Assembly (NCBI RefSeq): GCF_024519455.1
Contig: NZ_JALJRY010000018.1
Coordinates: 45,857 to 109,856, forward strand
Direction of reading: 5' to 3'
Length of the DNA stretch: 64,000 bases
From: Streptomyces sp. STR69
Lineage (GTDB): Bacteria; Actinomycetota; Actinomycetes; Streptomycetales; Streptomycetaceae
The notes under the pieces are model-generated. The model was not told where the DNA came from, searched no databases, and saw only the letters and a program-made list of their open reading frames with translations. This document shows positions 15,894 to 24,665 of this stretch, piece after piece (positions within the stretch are counted from its first letter, which is position 1; each line of letters begins with the position of its first letter). The position numbers were made by a program, and so were the translations under genes.

Positions 15894-18314
15894 TCAGGCG
15901 GCCGTGCCCGAGGACGATATCGCCCCGGTCGTCCTGGAGTGGTCCGCCTGGCCCACCGTGCACACGACCGAGTTGAATCCGGCCTTCCAGTTGTTCTCGT
16001 CGGACAGATATCCGTAGACGGAGCGGTCCGTTCCGGGCGCCCAAGTCGACTCGAACTTGTTGCCGCACAGCTTGTTCCCCTGCTGCAGCGCCTCCTCGAA
16101 CGCCATCGTCTTCGGAGCCGTCACGAAACCGATCACCTGGTCGGTGTGCTCGTCGGCGCAGTCGGTCAGGGTCGCGGTGAAGTAGGTCTTGTGGTCGACG
16201 TACAGCCAGCAGTCGCCGACGCTCATCTCGGTGGTCCACACGTTCGCCCCGGTGTCCCGGAAGCGCCCTATCTCGCCGCCTATCGGCACATGACGGCCGA
16301 GTACGAGACACGCCGTACCGCCCCCGGCCGCCCCGAAGCCCGCCTGTGTCGGCGTGAGGGCGTAGACGTCCGCGTCGGCCAGGGAGTCGGCCGCCGCCTT
16401 CGCCTTGCCCGCGCACCGCTCGGCCCCGTGGTCGCGGGCGTCGGCGAAGTCGCTCGCCGTGTCGACCGCCATCACCTGGCCGTCCGGCACGTCGTGCGCG
16501 CAGCTCACCACCCCGAGGTTGGGCCGCGACCGGAACGCCGTCCCGGTCCACACCACGTGCACGCAATCGCCGGTCTGCAGCGCCTTCTTGAGCCCGACCT
16601 CCTGGCCGTACGGATACTCGGAGCCCGTCGGCGACGACACGGAGGACGACGCGGACGGGGACGCCTTCTTCGTCGCCGCCGTGTCCTTGCCGCCGGTCAG
16701 CGTGGTCACCGCCCACACCCCGCCGGCGATCACCAGCGCGACGGCCACCACGAGGGCGACGACCGCCGCGACCGGCTTCCGCCGTCGCGGTCCACCGCCC
16801 GGCGGACCCGCCGCGTGCCCCGGGCCGCCCGGATACGTCGGCCCCTGACCGCCCGCGTACGGCGGCGGGACCGCGCCGCCCTGGTAGGGCTCCTGCCGGG
16901 CACCGGGATAGGCCCCCTGGTAGGACATCGTGGGGCTGTTCGCGTACGGATTCCACTGGCCGTACGACCCTCCCGAACCGGCCTGCCCCTGCGGGGCGTA
17001 CGGCGACGCGGCGCCGCCCGGGGTGTTCGGCGTGTTGGGGGTGTTGGGGGTGGGCGGTGCGCCCGGGGTCTGGGGGACGCCCGGGGTGTTCGGGGTGCCC
17101 GGAGTGGGCCGTCCCGCGGGCGTGAAGCCCCCGAGAGCGGCTGCGGGCCGGTCACCGTACGGCGCGGGGCTCTGGTGGGTGGCCCCGGGACCACCGCCTC
17201 CCGGTGTCGGGGGGCCGTAGGGACCACCGCCCACGGCGTATCCGGGCGGCCCGCCCTGGAGCTGCCCCGGATGTCCGCCCTGGATCCGGCCCTGGGGTCC
17301 GCCAGGGACGTGACCCGGCGGCCCGAAGTCGGAGTTGCCCGCAGGTCCGAAGTCGGCGTTGCCCGGCGGGCGTTCGGGGGTGGACCAGCCGCCCGGTGCC
17401 GGGCCGAAACCCTCCGGCATCGGTGTGTGCCCCGGTACCGGACCGGCCGACAGCGCGACCCGCTCCAGGCCGTGTGCCGCCGTCTCGGGTGTCGACCTCA
17501 GTACCGGGTCCTTGACCAGCAACCCCTGGAGCACGGGCGCCAGTTCGCCCGCGCGGACGGCGGGCGTGGGCTCCTCGCCGAGCAGGGCCGTGAGGGTCGC
17601 GTAGTCGCCGTGGCGGTCGAAGGGGCCGCGGCCCTCGACGGCGGCGTACAGCGTGGCACCCAGGGAGAACAGGTCGGCGGCCGGGGTGGGCGGCTCGCCG
17701 CGGGCCCGCTCCGGGGCGAGGTAGCCGGGCGTGCCGAGGATGCCGGCGGTGGCGGTGAGCCGGGGTTCGCGGGACTCGGGCTGGAGCGCGATGCCGTAGT
17801 CGGTGAGCAGCACGCGCGCGTACGGATCGCCCGAAGCGTTCGGTGCCAGAAGGATGTTGGCCGGTTTCACATCCCGGTGCAGGATGCCGATGCGGTGTCC
17901 GGCGGTGAGCGCGTCGAGGACGGCGAGGCCGATACGGGCGACCTGTGCGGGCGGCAGTGGCCCGGAGCGCCGGACGACCGCCTGGAGGTCGACGCCGTCG
18001 GGGACGTACTCCATGACGATCCAGGGCAGGCCCTCGTGGATCACCACGTCGTGCACGGTCGCCACATGCGGGTGGCCGCGCAGCCGGGCGGCGTGCCGGG
18101 CCTCGCTGCGGGCCCGCGCGATGCGGTGCGCGGGCTCGCTCGCGTCCCTCGGGACGTCCGGCAGCGAGATCTCCTTGATCGCGACCTCGCAGGCCAACTC
18201 CTCGTCGTACGCGAGCCATACGCGGCCCATGCCGCCCGCACCGAGCGTGCGCAGCAGTCGGTAGCGTCCGTTGACGATCCTGCCTTCACCCTGCTCCGGC
18301 GTATCCCCGGCCAT
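15894..18314 (-). CDS. Transmembrane Ser/Thr protein kinase with extracellular sensor region
   Basis: Eukaryotic-type (PknB-like) kinase of 806 residues. The kinase domain spans ~12-275: Gly loop LGAGGMGRVW, catalytic Lys in EVAIKEI, HRDVKPANILL, LTDYGIAL (DYG instead of DFG), GTPGYLAPE. A Pro/Gly-rich linker (~290-505) with repeated NTPNTPG/PGG motifs leads to one membrane helix (VVALVVAVALVIAGGVWAV, ~512-532). The outer ~270 residues contain Cys-rich halves (GDCVHVVW, VVSCAHD, VGDCWLYVD, LTDCADEHTDQVIGF) of the septum-formation type. ATG 18314 is chosen because GGGGAGG lies just upstream. Ligand and targets are unknown. Confidence 0.9.
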   Translation of the reverse strand: MAGDTPEQGEGRIVNGRYRLLRTLGAGGMGRVWLAYDEELACEVAIKEISLPDVPRDASEPAHRIARARSEARHAARLRGHPHVATVHDVVIHEGLPWIVMEYVPDGVDLQAVVRRSGPLPPAQVARIGLAVLDALTAGHRIGILHRDVKPANILLAPNASGDPYARVLLTDYGIALQPESREPRLTATAGILGTPGYLAPERARGEPPTPAADLFSLGATLYAAVEGRGPFDRHGDYATLTALLGEEPTPAVRAGELAPVLQGLLVKDPVLRSTPETAAHGLERVALSAGPVPGHTPMPEGFGPAPGGWSTPERPPGNADFGPAGNSDFGPPGHVPGGPQGRIQGGHPGQLQGGPPGYAVGGGPYGPPTPGGGGPGATHQSPAPYGDRPAAALGGFTPAGRPTPGTPNTPGVPQTPGAPPTPNTPNTPNTPGGAASPYAPQGQAGSGGSYGQWNPYANSPTMSYQGAYPGARQEPYQGGAVPPPYAGGQGPTYPGGPGHAAGPPGGGPRRRKPVAAVVALVVAVALVIAGGVWAVTTLTGGKDTAATKKASPSASSSVSSPTGSEYPYGQEVGLKKALQTGDCVHVVWTGTAFRSRPNLGVVSCAHDVPDGQVMAVDTASDFADARDHGAERCAGKAKAAADSLADADVYALTPTQAGFGAAGGGTACLVLGRHVPIGGEIGRFRDTGANVWTTEMSVGDCWLYVDHKTYFTATLTDCADEHTDQVIGFVTAPKTMAFEEALQQGNKLCGNKFESTWAPGTDRSVYGYLSDENNWKAGFNSVVCTVGQADHSRTTGAISSSGTAA

Positions 18315-18535
18315 CACGCCTCCCCCGAGACGGCGCGCCTCCCCCGAGGACGCGTGGAACCTGTCTCCGAAGGTAGCCTCGCACCCGCCACTGACAAGAG
18401 GGCCTTTCCGTACCAATCCCACCGATCCCGCCGGGCGGGGACACAGGCGGCTCAGTGGTGCGGACAGGCCTCAGGCGTGACGGACGCGGGCGCGGCGCGA
18501 GGCGGGACGAGCGGCGAACCGGCCGCCGGGGGCGG

Positions 18536-20056
18536 TCAGTCGACGGGCTCCAGGAACCCCTGCTCCACCAACAGCCGGATCTGCGCGGGCGTCCGGTCCC
18601 GGAGCAGCACCGGGTCCTCGCCCACGAGTTGGGCGATCGCGTCGAGGATGCGGCCCGCGCTCAGGCTGCCGTCGCAGACGCCGGCGAAGCCCGCGCCGAC
18701 CGTGTCGACCTTGGTCGCCCGGCGCATCCCGCGGTGCTGGCGCAGCACGACGTGCTCGGGGTCCTCGGCGCCGGGCAGACCGACCTGTTCCTGGATGACC
18801 TCGGCGGCGAGCCTGAAGTGGGCGGCGAGCAGGGCCGCGTCGTCGTGGGCGCGCAGATGGTCGACGCGGTCGAAGTGCGCGCGCACGGTGTCGCCGAGCG
18901 GCTGCTCGACCGGGTGCGGCCACTCCTCGACGGTGATCGAGGGGGCGTCAGAATCCGTCCTGCGCAGCGTGATCCAGCCGAAGCCGACGGCCTTGACCTT
19001 GCGCGCCTCGAACTCGTCGAGCCACGCGTCGTAGAGCGCCTCGTACGCGGCCGGGTCGCCCCGGTGGTCGCCGGCGTCCCTGAGCCACAACTCGGCGTAC
19101 TGCGTGACGTCCTGGACCTCGCGCTGAACGATCCACGCGTCGCATCCGCGCGGCACCCATGACCTGAGCCTGTCCTGCCAGTCCTCCCCCTCCACGTGCT
19201 GCCAGTTGGCGAGGAACTGCGCGAATCCGCCCTCGCGCAGTCGATCCCCCGCCTGCTGAACGAGCGACCGGCACAGATCGTCCCCGCCCATCCCGCCGTC
19301 GCGGTAGGTCAGTCGGGCGCCCGGCGAGATCACGAAGGGCGGGTTCGAGACGATCAGGTCGTACGTCTCGTCGTCGCGGACCGGGTCGAAGAGGGAGCCC
19401 TCGCGGAGGTCGGCCGCCGGTGCGCCGGAGAGCGCCAGGGTGAGCGCGGTGATGTGCAGGGCGCGCGGGTTGACGTCGGTGGCCGTCACGCGCGTGGCGT
19501 GCTGTGCCGCGTGCAGCGCCTGGATGCCGGAACCGGTGCCGAGGTCGAGTGCGGTGGCCACCGGCGTCCGTACGGTGATGCCCGCGAGGGTCGTGGACGC
19601 GCCGCCCACCCCGAGGACGACGCCTTCGTCCCGGCTGCCGATGCCGCCCGCCCCGCCGACCGCGCATCCCAGGTCGGACACGATGAACCAGTCCTCGCCG
19701 CCGGGCCCGCCGTAGGGCCGTACGTCGACGGTCGCGGCGACCTCGTCGCCGCCCACGGACGTCAGCCAGCCGCTCTCCACGCACGCGGCGACGGGAAGGA
19801 CGTCCCGCACGCTTGCGTGCGGGACGGGCTGCTGGAGCAGGAACAGGCGGACCAGGGTCTCCAGCGGGGTGTCGTCCCGGGTGGCCCGGAGGGCCGGCAC
19901 GGTCTCGCTGCGGGCCAGCGCCGCGTAGGCGGGGGCGCCGAGCAGATCGAGCAGTCCGTCGGCGGTGAAGGAGGCGCCGAGCAGGGCGTCCCGGAGCCTG
20001 GCGGCGACCTCCGGGCGGTCGGATGCGGGCAGGGTGGGCAGGGTGGAGTTACTCAC
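18536..20056 (-). CDS. SAM-dependent methyltransferase (N5-glutamine/adenine type)
   Basis: A 506-residue methyltransferase. The N-terminal ~150 residues form an accessory domain. The class I SAM-binding fold follows with ATALDLGTGSGIQALHAA, TATDVNPRAL, and the catalytic motif SNPPFVISP, which is typical of enzymes methylating amide or amino nitrogens (HemK/RlmG/RsmC relatives). The C-terminal ~150 residues are a family-specific domain (DUF7059/DUF7782-type architecture in my recollection). The substrate cannot be read from sequence. GTG 20056 (MSNSTLPTLPAS) is preferred; the in-frame upstream extension to 20143 is low-complexity and unlikely to be translated. Confidence 0.85.
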   Translation of the reverse strand: MSNSTLPTLPASDRPEVAARLRDALLGASFTADGLLDLLGAPAYAALARSETVPALRATRDDTPLETLVRLFLLQQPVPHASVRDVLPVAACVESGWLTSVGGDEVAATVDVRPYGGPGGEDWFIVSDLGCAVGGAGGIGSRDEGVVLGVGGASTTLAGITVRTPVATALDLGTGSGIQALHAAQHATRVTATDVNPRALHITALTLALSGAPAADLREGSLFDPVRDDETYDLIVSNPPFVISPGARLTYRDGGMGGDDLCRSLVQQAGDRLREGGFAQFLANWQHVEGEDWQDRLRSWVPRGCDAWIVQREVQDVTQYAELWLRDAGDHRGDPAAYEALYDAWLDEFEARKVKAVGFGWITLRRTDSDAPSITVEEWPHPVEQPLGDTVRAHFDRVDHLRAHDDAALLAAHFRLAAEVIQEQVGLPGAEDPEHVVLRQHRGMRRATKVDTVGAGFAGVCDGSLSAGRILDAIAQLVGEDPVLLRDRTPAQIRLLVEQGFLEPVD

Positions 20057-20106
20057 GCCCCCATTGTGGCGGCTCCGGCCGACAACGTGCCCGTGCGTGC
20101 GAAGGC

Positions 20107-20151
20107 CCCGGCACGCACGCGTACCGGGGCATCTTTCAGTCACTGAAAGAT
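20107..20151 (-). terminator. Two adjacent hairpins downstream of the small lipoprotein gene
   Basis: CCCCGG/CCGGGG (about 20107-20129) is followed by ATCTTTCAGT-C-ACTGAAAGAT (20131-20151), a nearly perfect 10-bp inverted repeat. They lie between the stop of the minus-strand lipoprotein gene (20187) and the start of the methyltransferase gene (20056). A terminator is likely; the second, AT-richer element could also be a regulator site. Confidence 0.5.
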
Positions 20152-20186
20152 CGCTGCCTACAGGAGGCGCCGTTCACCGGGCGGGG

Positions 20187-20765
20187 TCAGGTGGTCCCGG
20201 TCGAGGCCGACGCGGACGCCGACTTGCAGGCTTCCTGCTTCGTCATCGCCTTGCCGACATCGCCCTCTTCGAGGGTCTTCAGGGCGTCGTTCCCGCTCGT
20301 GCTGAGCTTGTCCAGCGAGGTCGCGATGCCCTTGAGACCGTCCGCGAACTTCGCCTGGTCCTTGACGTCGAGCCCGTCGACCTGCTTCTTCAGGGCGGCG
20401 TACGACGCGGAGATGTCGTTGAGCTCCTTGACGGCGTTCTGCTGCTTCGTCGCGCCGTTGTCGACGTCCGGCGCCCCGGCGGAGTTCACGGCGGCCCCGA
20501 TCGCCTTGTAGGCGTCGGACATGTCCTGGAAGGCCTGCGAGTCGGTCTGCCGGACCTGCGCCGGGGTGCTGTTGTCCGAGGTCTCCTTCTGGATCGCCGT
20601 GTTGGCGGCCTCGATCTTCTTCGCCTGCGGCTGCACCGCGACGCAGACCTGCTTGGCCCAGGCGTCCAGCTTGGCGTCGCTGTCGTCGCCGCTGCCGCCG
20701 CATCCCGACAGCGCCAGTACCAGTACCGCACCGCCGGACAGTGCGGCCGCGAGCTTCTTGTTCAC
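20187..20765 (-). CDS. Small secreted lipoprotein, helical
   Basis: From GTG 20765 (MNKKLAAALSGG) the product is 192 residues. It has a lipoprotein signal peptide with lipobox LALSGC, a Gly/Ser/Asp spacer, and a helical body rich in Lys, Gln and Ala (~50-175) ending in SASASASTGTT. The body resembles the 'small secreted protein' family of Streptomyces with four-helix character; no catalytic residues are visible. GTG 20765 is preferred over ATG 20783 because GGAAGGGA sits eight bases upstream of the GTG. The protein should be anchored to the outer face of the membrane; its function is unknown. Confidence 0.82.
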   Translation of the reverse strand: MNKKLAAALSGGAVLVLALSGCGGSGDDSDAKLDAWAKQVCVAVQPQAKKIEAANTAIQKETSDNSTPAQVRQTDSQAFQDMSDAYKAIGAAVNSAGAPDVDNGATKQQNAVKELNDISASYAALKKQVDGLDVKDQAKFADGLKGIATSLDKLSTSGNDALKTLEEGDVGKAMTKQEACKSASASASTGTT

Positions 20766-20913
20766 CGGATTGGTCCCTTCCATGGCTCTCGGCCCCGGAA
20801 CATACACGGCGCACAGGCCGTGCCTCTGAGCCCGTGGACCGATAGGAGAGCTTTTGGGACCATTTGCACCAAGCGAGAGAAGGCTCACGGCGAGGGCCTG
20901 AACACATACAGAA

Positions 20914-20950
20914 CGGGCGGGCGGCGCCCACAACTCGCGCCGCCCGCCCG
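20914..20950 (-). terminator. Terminator of hppA
   Basis: A 14-bp perfect GC stem (20914-20927 with 20937-20950) with a 9-base loop lies 52 bases after the hppA stop on the minus strand. There is no U-tract, which is common for Streptomyces terminators. Confidence 0.7.
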
Positions 20951-21002
20951 CCGGTTGAGCAGGGCCTCGTAAGACCCCCCGAACCGGGCCCCGTAGGACC
21001 GC

Positions 21003-23408
21003 CTACGAAACCACCGCGGGATCCGCCTTCTTGGTCACCCGCTCGGCGTCGTCCTCGTCCCCCACGGCGATTCCGCGCCGCTTGGAGATGTACACCGCGA
21101 CGACGATCACCAGGAACGCGAGCACCGCGATCGCGATGCGCACCCCGGTGTTCTTGTCGTCGCCGTAGCTGAACTTGATGACCGCGGGCGCGATGAGCAG
21201 CGCGACGAGGTTCATCACCTTCAGCAGCGGGTTGATGGCCGGTCCTGCGGTGTCCTTGAACGGGTCGCCGACCGTGTCACCGATCACCGTGGCGGCGTGG
21301 GCCTCGCTGCCCTTGCCGCCGTGGTTGCCGTCCTCGACGAGTTTCTTCGCGTTGTCCCAGGCGCCGCCCGAGTTCGCGAGGAAGACCGCCATCAGCGTGC
21401 CGGTGCCGATCGCGCCCGCGAGGAACGAGCCGAGCGCGCCGACCCCGAGCGTGAACCCGACGGCGATCGGCGTGAGCACGGCGAGCAGGCCCGGCGTGGC
21501 CAGTTCGCGCAGCGCGTCCTTGGTGCAGATGTCGACGACGCGGCCGTACTCCGGTGTCTCGGTGTAGTCCATGATCCCGGGGTGCTCGCGGAACTGCCGC
21601 CGCACCTCGTAGACCACGGCCCCCGCGGACCGCGAGACCGCGTTGATCGCCAGCCCCGAGAAGAGGAAGACGACCGCGGCGCCCACGATGAGGCCCACCA
21701 GGTTGTTGGGCTGGGAGATGTCCATCATCAGGTTGAGCGGCGCGCCCGGCCCGGACAGTTTCTCGCCGACGTCCTGTGCGCCGGTCGTGATCGCGTCCCG
21801 GTACGACCCGAAGAGCGCCGACGCCGCCAGGACGGCGGTGGCGATGGCGATGCCCTTCGTGATGGCCTTGGTGGTGTTGCCCACCGCGTCCAGGTTGGTG
21901 AGCACCTGCGCGCCCGCGCCCTCGACGTCGCCGGACATCTCGGCGATGCCCTGCGCGTTGTCGGAGACCGGCCCGAAGGTGTCCATGGCCACGATCACGC
22001 CGACCGTGGTGAGCAGTCCGGTGCCGGCCAGCGCCACCGCGAACAGCGCCAGCATGATCGAGGCGCCGCCGAGCAGGAACGCCCCGTAGACGGCGAGACC
22101 GATCAACAGGGCGGTGTAGACGGCCGATTCGAGGCCGAGGGAGATGCCCGCGAGGATGACGGTGGCCGGACCGGTGAGCGAGGTCTTGCCGATGTCCATC
22201 ACGGGACGGCGGTTCGTCTCCGTGAAGTAGCCGGTCAGCTGCTGGATCAGCGCGGCGAGCACGATGCCGATGGCCACGGCGACGAGCGCGAGGATCCGCG
22301 GATCGCCGTCCTTGACCTTGATCGCCGCGTCGGTGACGCCGTCGAGGTCGGCGTACGACGACGGCAGGTAGACGAAGACCGCAACCGCCACCAGCACGAG
22401 CGAGATCACCGCGGAGATGAAGAAACCCCGGTTGATCGCGGACATGCCGCTGCGGTCGGACCGGCGTGGCGCCACCGCGAAGATGCCGATCATGGCGGTG
22501 ATCACACCGATCGCCGGCACGAGCAGCGGGAAGGCGAGCCCGGAGTCGCCGAAGGCCGCCTTGCCGAGGATCAGCGCGGCGACCAGCGTCACGGCGTACG
22601 ACTCGAAGAGGTCGGCCGCCATGCCCGCGCAGTCGCCGACGTTGTCGCCCACGTTGTCGGCGATGGTCGCGGCGTTGCGCGGGTCGTCCTCCGGGATGCC
22701 CTTCTCGACCTTGCCGACCAGGTCGGCGCCGACGTCTGCGGCCTTGGTGAAGATGCCGCCGCCGACCCTCATGAACATGGCGATGAGGGCGGCACCGAGG
22801 CCGAATCCCTCCAGCACCTTCGGCGCGTCGGCCGCGTACACCAGCACCACGCAGGAGGCGCCGAGCAGACCGAGCCCCACCGTGAACATGCCGACGACGC
22901 CGCCCGTGCGGAAAGCGATCTTCATGGCTTTGTGCGAGACGGCGGTGAGATCCTTTTCGGGCTCACCCTCCGCCGGAGTCGCTTCCCGGGCCGCCGCGGC
23001 GACACGGACATTACTGCGTACGGCGAGCCACATGCCGATATAGCCGGTGGTCGCCGAGAACACCGCGCCGATCAGGAAGAAGATCGATCGTCCGGCGCGC
23101 TGATTCCAGTCGTCCGCGGGCAGCAGCAGAAGCAGGAAGAAAACGATCACGGCGAATACGCCGACCGTGCGCAACTGCCGTCCCAGATAGGCGTTCGCGC
23201 CTTCCTGGATCGCCGTCGCGATCTTCTTCATGCTGTCCGTGCCCTCGCCGGCCGCGAGCACCTGGCGGACCAGGATGCCCGCGACCACGAGCGCCGCCAA
23301 CGCCACGCCGCCGATCACCATCACGAGGATGCGGTTGTCGTGGGTCAGGACTGCGGCTGCGATGGTTGTGGGGTGGTCAAACTGCTGAGGGGTAGAAAGC
23401 CCCGCCAT
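21003..23408 (-). CDS. hppA: Proton-pumping membrane pyrophosphatase
   Basis: A homodimeric membrane pyrophosphatase of 801 residues with about 16 membrane helices. It couples PPi hydrolysis to proton export. Acidic pyrophosphate-binding motifs are present: DVGADLVGKVEKGIPEDDPRN, NVGDNVGDCAG, SDNAQGIAEMSGD, and GDTVGDPFKDTAGPA. In GNTTKAITKG, Lys replaces the Ala of K+-dependent enzymes, so it should be the K+-independent, proton-specific type. The ATG is preceded by AAGGAGG. An AT-rich 279-bp leader region separates it from the bldG-linked genes. The gene position next to bldG matches the known Streptomyces order. A role in PPi recycling during growth is inferred. Confidence 0.96.
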   Translation of the reverse strand: MAGLSTPQQFDHPTTIAAAVLTHDNRILVMVIGGVALAALVVAGILVRQVLAAGEGTDSMKKIATAIQEGANAYLGRQLRTVGVFAVIVFFLLLLLPADDWNQRAGRSIFFLIGAVFSATTGYIGMWLAVRSNVRVAAAAREATPAEGEPEKDLTAVSHKAMKIAFRTGGVVGMFTVGLGLLGASCVVLVYAADAPKVLEGFGLGAALIAMFMRVGGGIFTKAADVGADLVGKVEKGIPEDDPRNAATIADNVGDNVGDCAGMAADLFESYAVTLVAALILGKAAFGDSGLAFPLLVPAIGVITAMIGIFAVAPRRSDRSGMSAINRGFFISAVISLVLVAVAVFVYLPSSYADLDGVTDAAIKVKDGDPRILALVAVAIGIVLAALIQQLTGYFTETNRRPVMDIGKTSLTGPATVILAGISLGLESAVYTALLIGLAVYGAFLLGGASIMLALFAVALAGTGLLTTVGVIVAMDTFGPVSDNAQGIAEMSGDVEGAGAQVLTNLDAVGNTTKAITKGIAIATAVLAASALFGSYRDAITTGAQDVGEKLSGPGAPLNLMMDISQPNNLVGLIVGAAVVFLFSGLAINAVSRSAGAVVYEVRRQFREHPGIMDYTETPEYGRVVDICTKDALRELATPGLLAVLTPIAVGFTLGVGALGSFLAGAIGTGTLMAVFLANSGGAWDNAKKLVEDGNHGGKGSEAHAATVIGDTVGDPFKDTAGPAINPLLKVMNLVALLIAPAVIKFSYGDDKNTGVRIAIAVLAFLVIVVAVYISKRRGIAVGDEDDAERVTKKADPAVVS

Positions 23409-23687
23409 TCGTCCTCCTTGACGCCTGTGCTGAGCTCAAGATGTGGACGGATTGTAGGTACCGGAACCTGATCAAAACAGTGCGCGGCAAACGGAATTGG
23501 CCTTCGCATAGTAATGCCTTAAAAGCATTGGCGCTTGATCAAATTGTCGGCGGATTGATCGTGAATGAATTCACGAAAACGCTGTACGCGATCACTGTAC
23601 GGCTGTCACCCGGGGCCGGACATGCCGAAGGGCCCTACTCAGTAGGGCCCTTCGGGGTAATGATATTGGGGCGGAACGGCTCAGAAC
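23409..23687. promoter_or_regulatory. AT-richer hppA upstream region
   Basis: This gap is clearly less GC-rich than the coding DNA on both sides. It holds short inverted repeats, for example AATGC/GCATT around 23514-23531 and GTGAATGAATTCAC around 23560. It should carry the hppA promoter on the minus strand; no exact -35/-10 pair is clear enough to call. Confidence 0.4.
23625..23655 (-). terminator. Terminator after the bldG-linked anti-sigma gene
   Basis: CCGAAGGGCCCTACT (23625-23639) is the exact reverse complement of AGTAGGGCCCTTCGG (23641-23655). It lies 33 bases after the minus-strand stop of the ATPase gene. It would also act on transcripts from the other direction. Confidence 0.75.
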
Positions 23688-24125
23688 TCAGGAGAGCGTC
23701 GTGGCCGGCGGCGTGGTCGGCCAGGTCATACGGATCGATCCGCCGTGCTCCCCCGCGGTGACCTCGACGTCGTCAACGAGCCCGCTGATGACAGCGAGAC
23801 CCATCTCGTCCTCCTCGGTCTCCGCGTCCGGATCCTCGCCCAGCGCCCCGGGCGCCTTGTCGCCGGGAGCCGAGCGTGGTGCCTCGTCGCCGACCTCGAT
23901 GGAGAACTGCTTCTCCTCCTCGATCAGCAGCACCTTCACCGGGGCGGTGATCCCACTGCTCTGGTGCAGCCCGACGGCGCGGGTGCAAGCCTCGCCGACG
24001 GCGAGTCTCACCTCGTCGAGTACGGCCTCGTCCACTCCGGCCCTGCGCGCCACCGCTGCCGCCACCAGTCGGGCGGTCCTGACGTGCTCGGGCAGCGCGC
24101 TGAAGCGGAGTTCAACGGTGGCCAT
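23688..24125 (-). CDS. RsbW-type anti-sigma ATPase downstream of bldG
   Basis: A 145-residue GHKL ATPase/kinase of the anti-sigma factor type. The N-box is visible as LDEVRLAVGEACTRAV, and the C-terminal GLAVISGLVDDVEVT corresponds to the G1 region. In between lies an acidic, Asp/Glu-rich insertion (~78-108). It is the gene known to be cotranscribed with bldG in Streptomyces. BldG is its antagonist partner: unphosphorylated BldG sequesters the anti-sigma protein and frees sigma factors. The product is cytoplasmic. The gap to bldG is 118 bases. Confidence 0.9.
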   Translation of the reverse strand: MATVELRFSALPEHVRTARLVAAAVARRAGVDEAVLDEVRLAVGEACTRAVGLHQSSGITAPVKVLLIEEEKQFSIEVGDEAPRSAPGDKAPGALGEDPDAETEEDEMGLAVISGLVDDVEVTAGEHGGSIRMTWPTTPPATTLS

Positions 24126-24243
24126 GCATCCCCCTCGGGACTACGGGCGTGCTGTCGGAGGGCCGGGCTGCCGAAAGCCCGGTCCACCGGTCGTCTATAC
24201 GGCCGATCGGGGAGCGGTCGTTCACCGCTCCCTGAACGGTCGG

Positions 24244-24585
24244 TCAGTCGGTGGCCGCCACCGCTTCCTCGACCGAGGTGTGAATCGGGAACACCTTGGT
24301 GAGGCCGGTGATACGGAAGATCTTCAGAATGCGCTCCTGGTTGCAGACCAGGCGCAGCGAGCCCTCGTGGGCACGCACCCGCTTCAGGCCGCCGACCAGC
24401 ACACCGAGCCCGGTGGAGTCGAGAAAGTCGACGCCCTCCATGTCGACGACGAGGTGGAAACTCCCGTCGTTCACCAGCTCGACCAGCTGTTCGCTCAACT
24501 TGGGCGCGGTATATACGTCGATTTCTCCACCGACCTCGACGACCGTACGATCGCCGACGGTACGGGTCGACAGGGACAGGTCCAC
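24244..24585 (-). CDS. bldG: Anti-sigma factor antagonist BldG
   Basis: STAS-domain anti-anti-sigma factor of 113 residues, nearly identical to what I recall of S. coelicolor BldG: MDLSLSTRTVGDRTVVEVGG at the start, the phosphorylation site Ser57 in DFLDSTGLGV, and a C-terminus TKVFPIHTSVEEAVAATD. BldG is needed for aerial hyphae and antibiotic production. It is controlled by phosphorylation at Ser57 by anti-sigma kinases. The helicase gene is divergent, with an 80-bp shared promoter region, and the anti-sigma ATPase gene lies downstream. Confidence 0.97.
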   Translation of the reverse strand: MDLSLSTRTVGDRTVVEVGGEIDVYTAPKLSEQLVELVNDGSFHLVVDMEGVDFLDSTGLGVLVGGLKRVRAHEGSLRLVCNQERILKIFRITGLTKVFPIHTSVEEAVAATD

Positions 24586-24665
24586 GGATCCTCCAGCACC
24601 TTGCTATCGAGCGGTCATCCCATGGGACACCTCGGCAGAGCCCCCAGGACGGTTCGCCAGCCGCG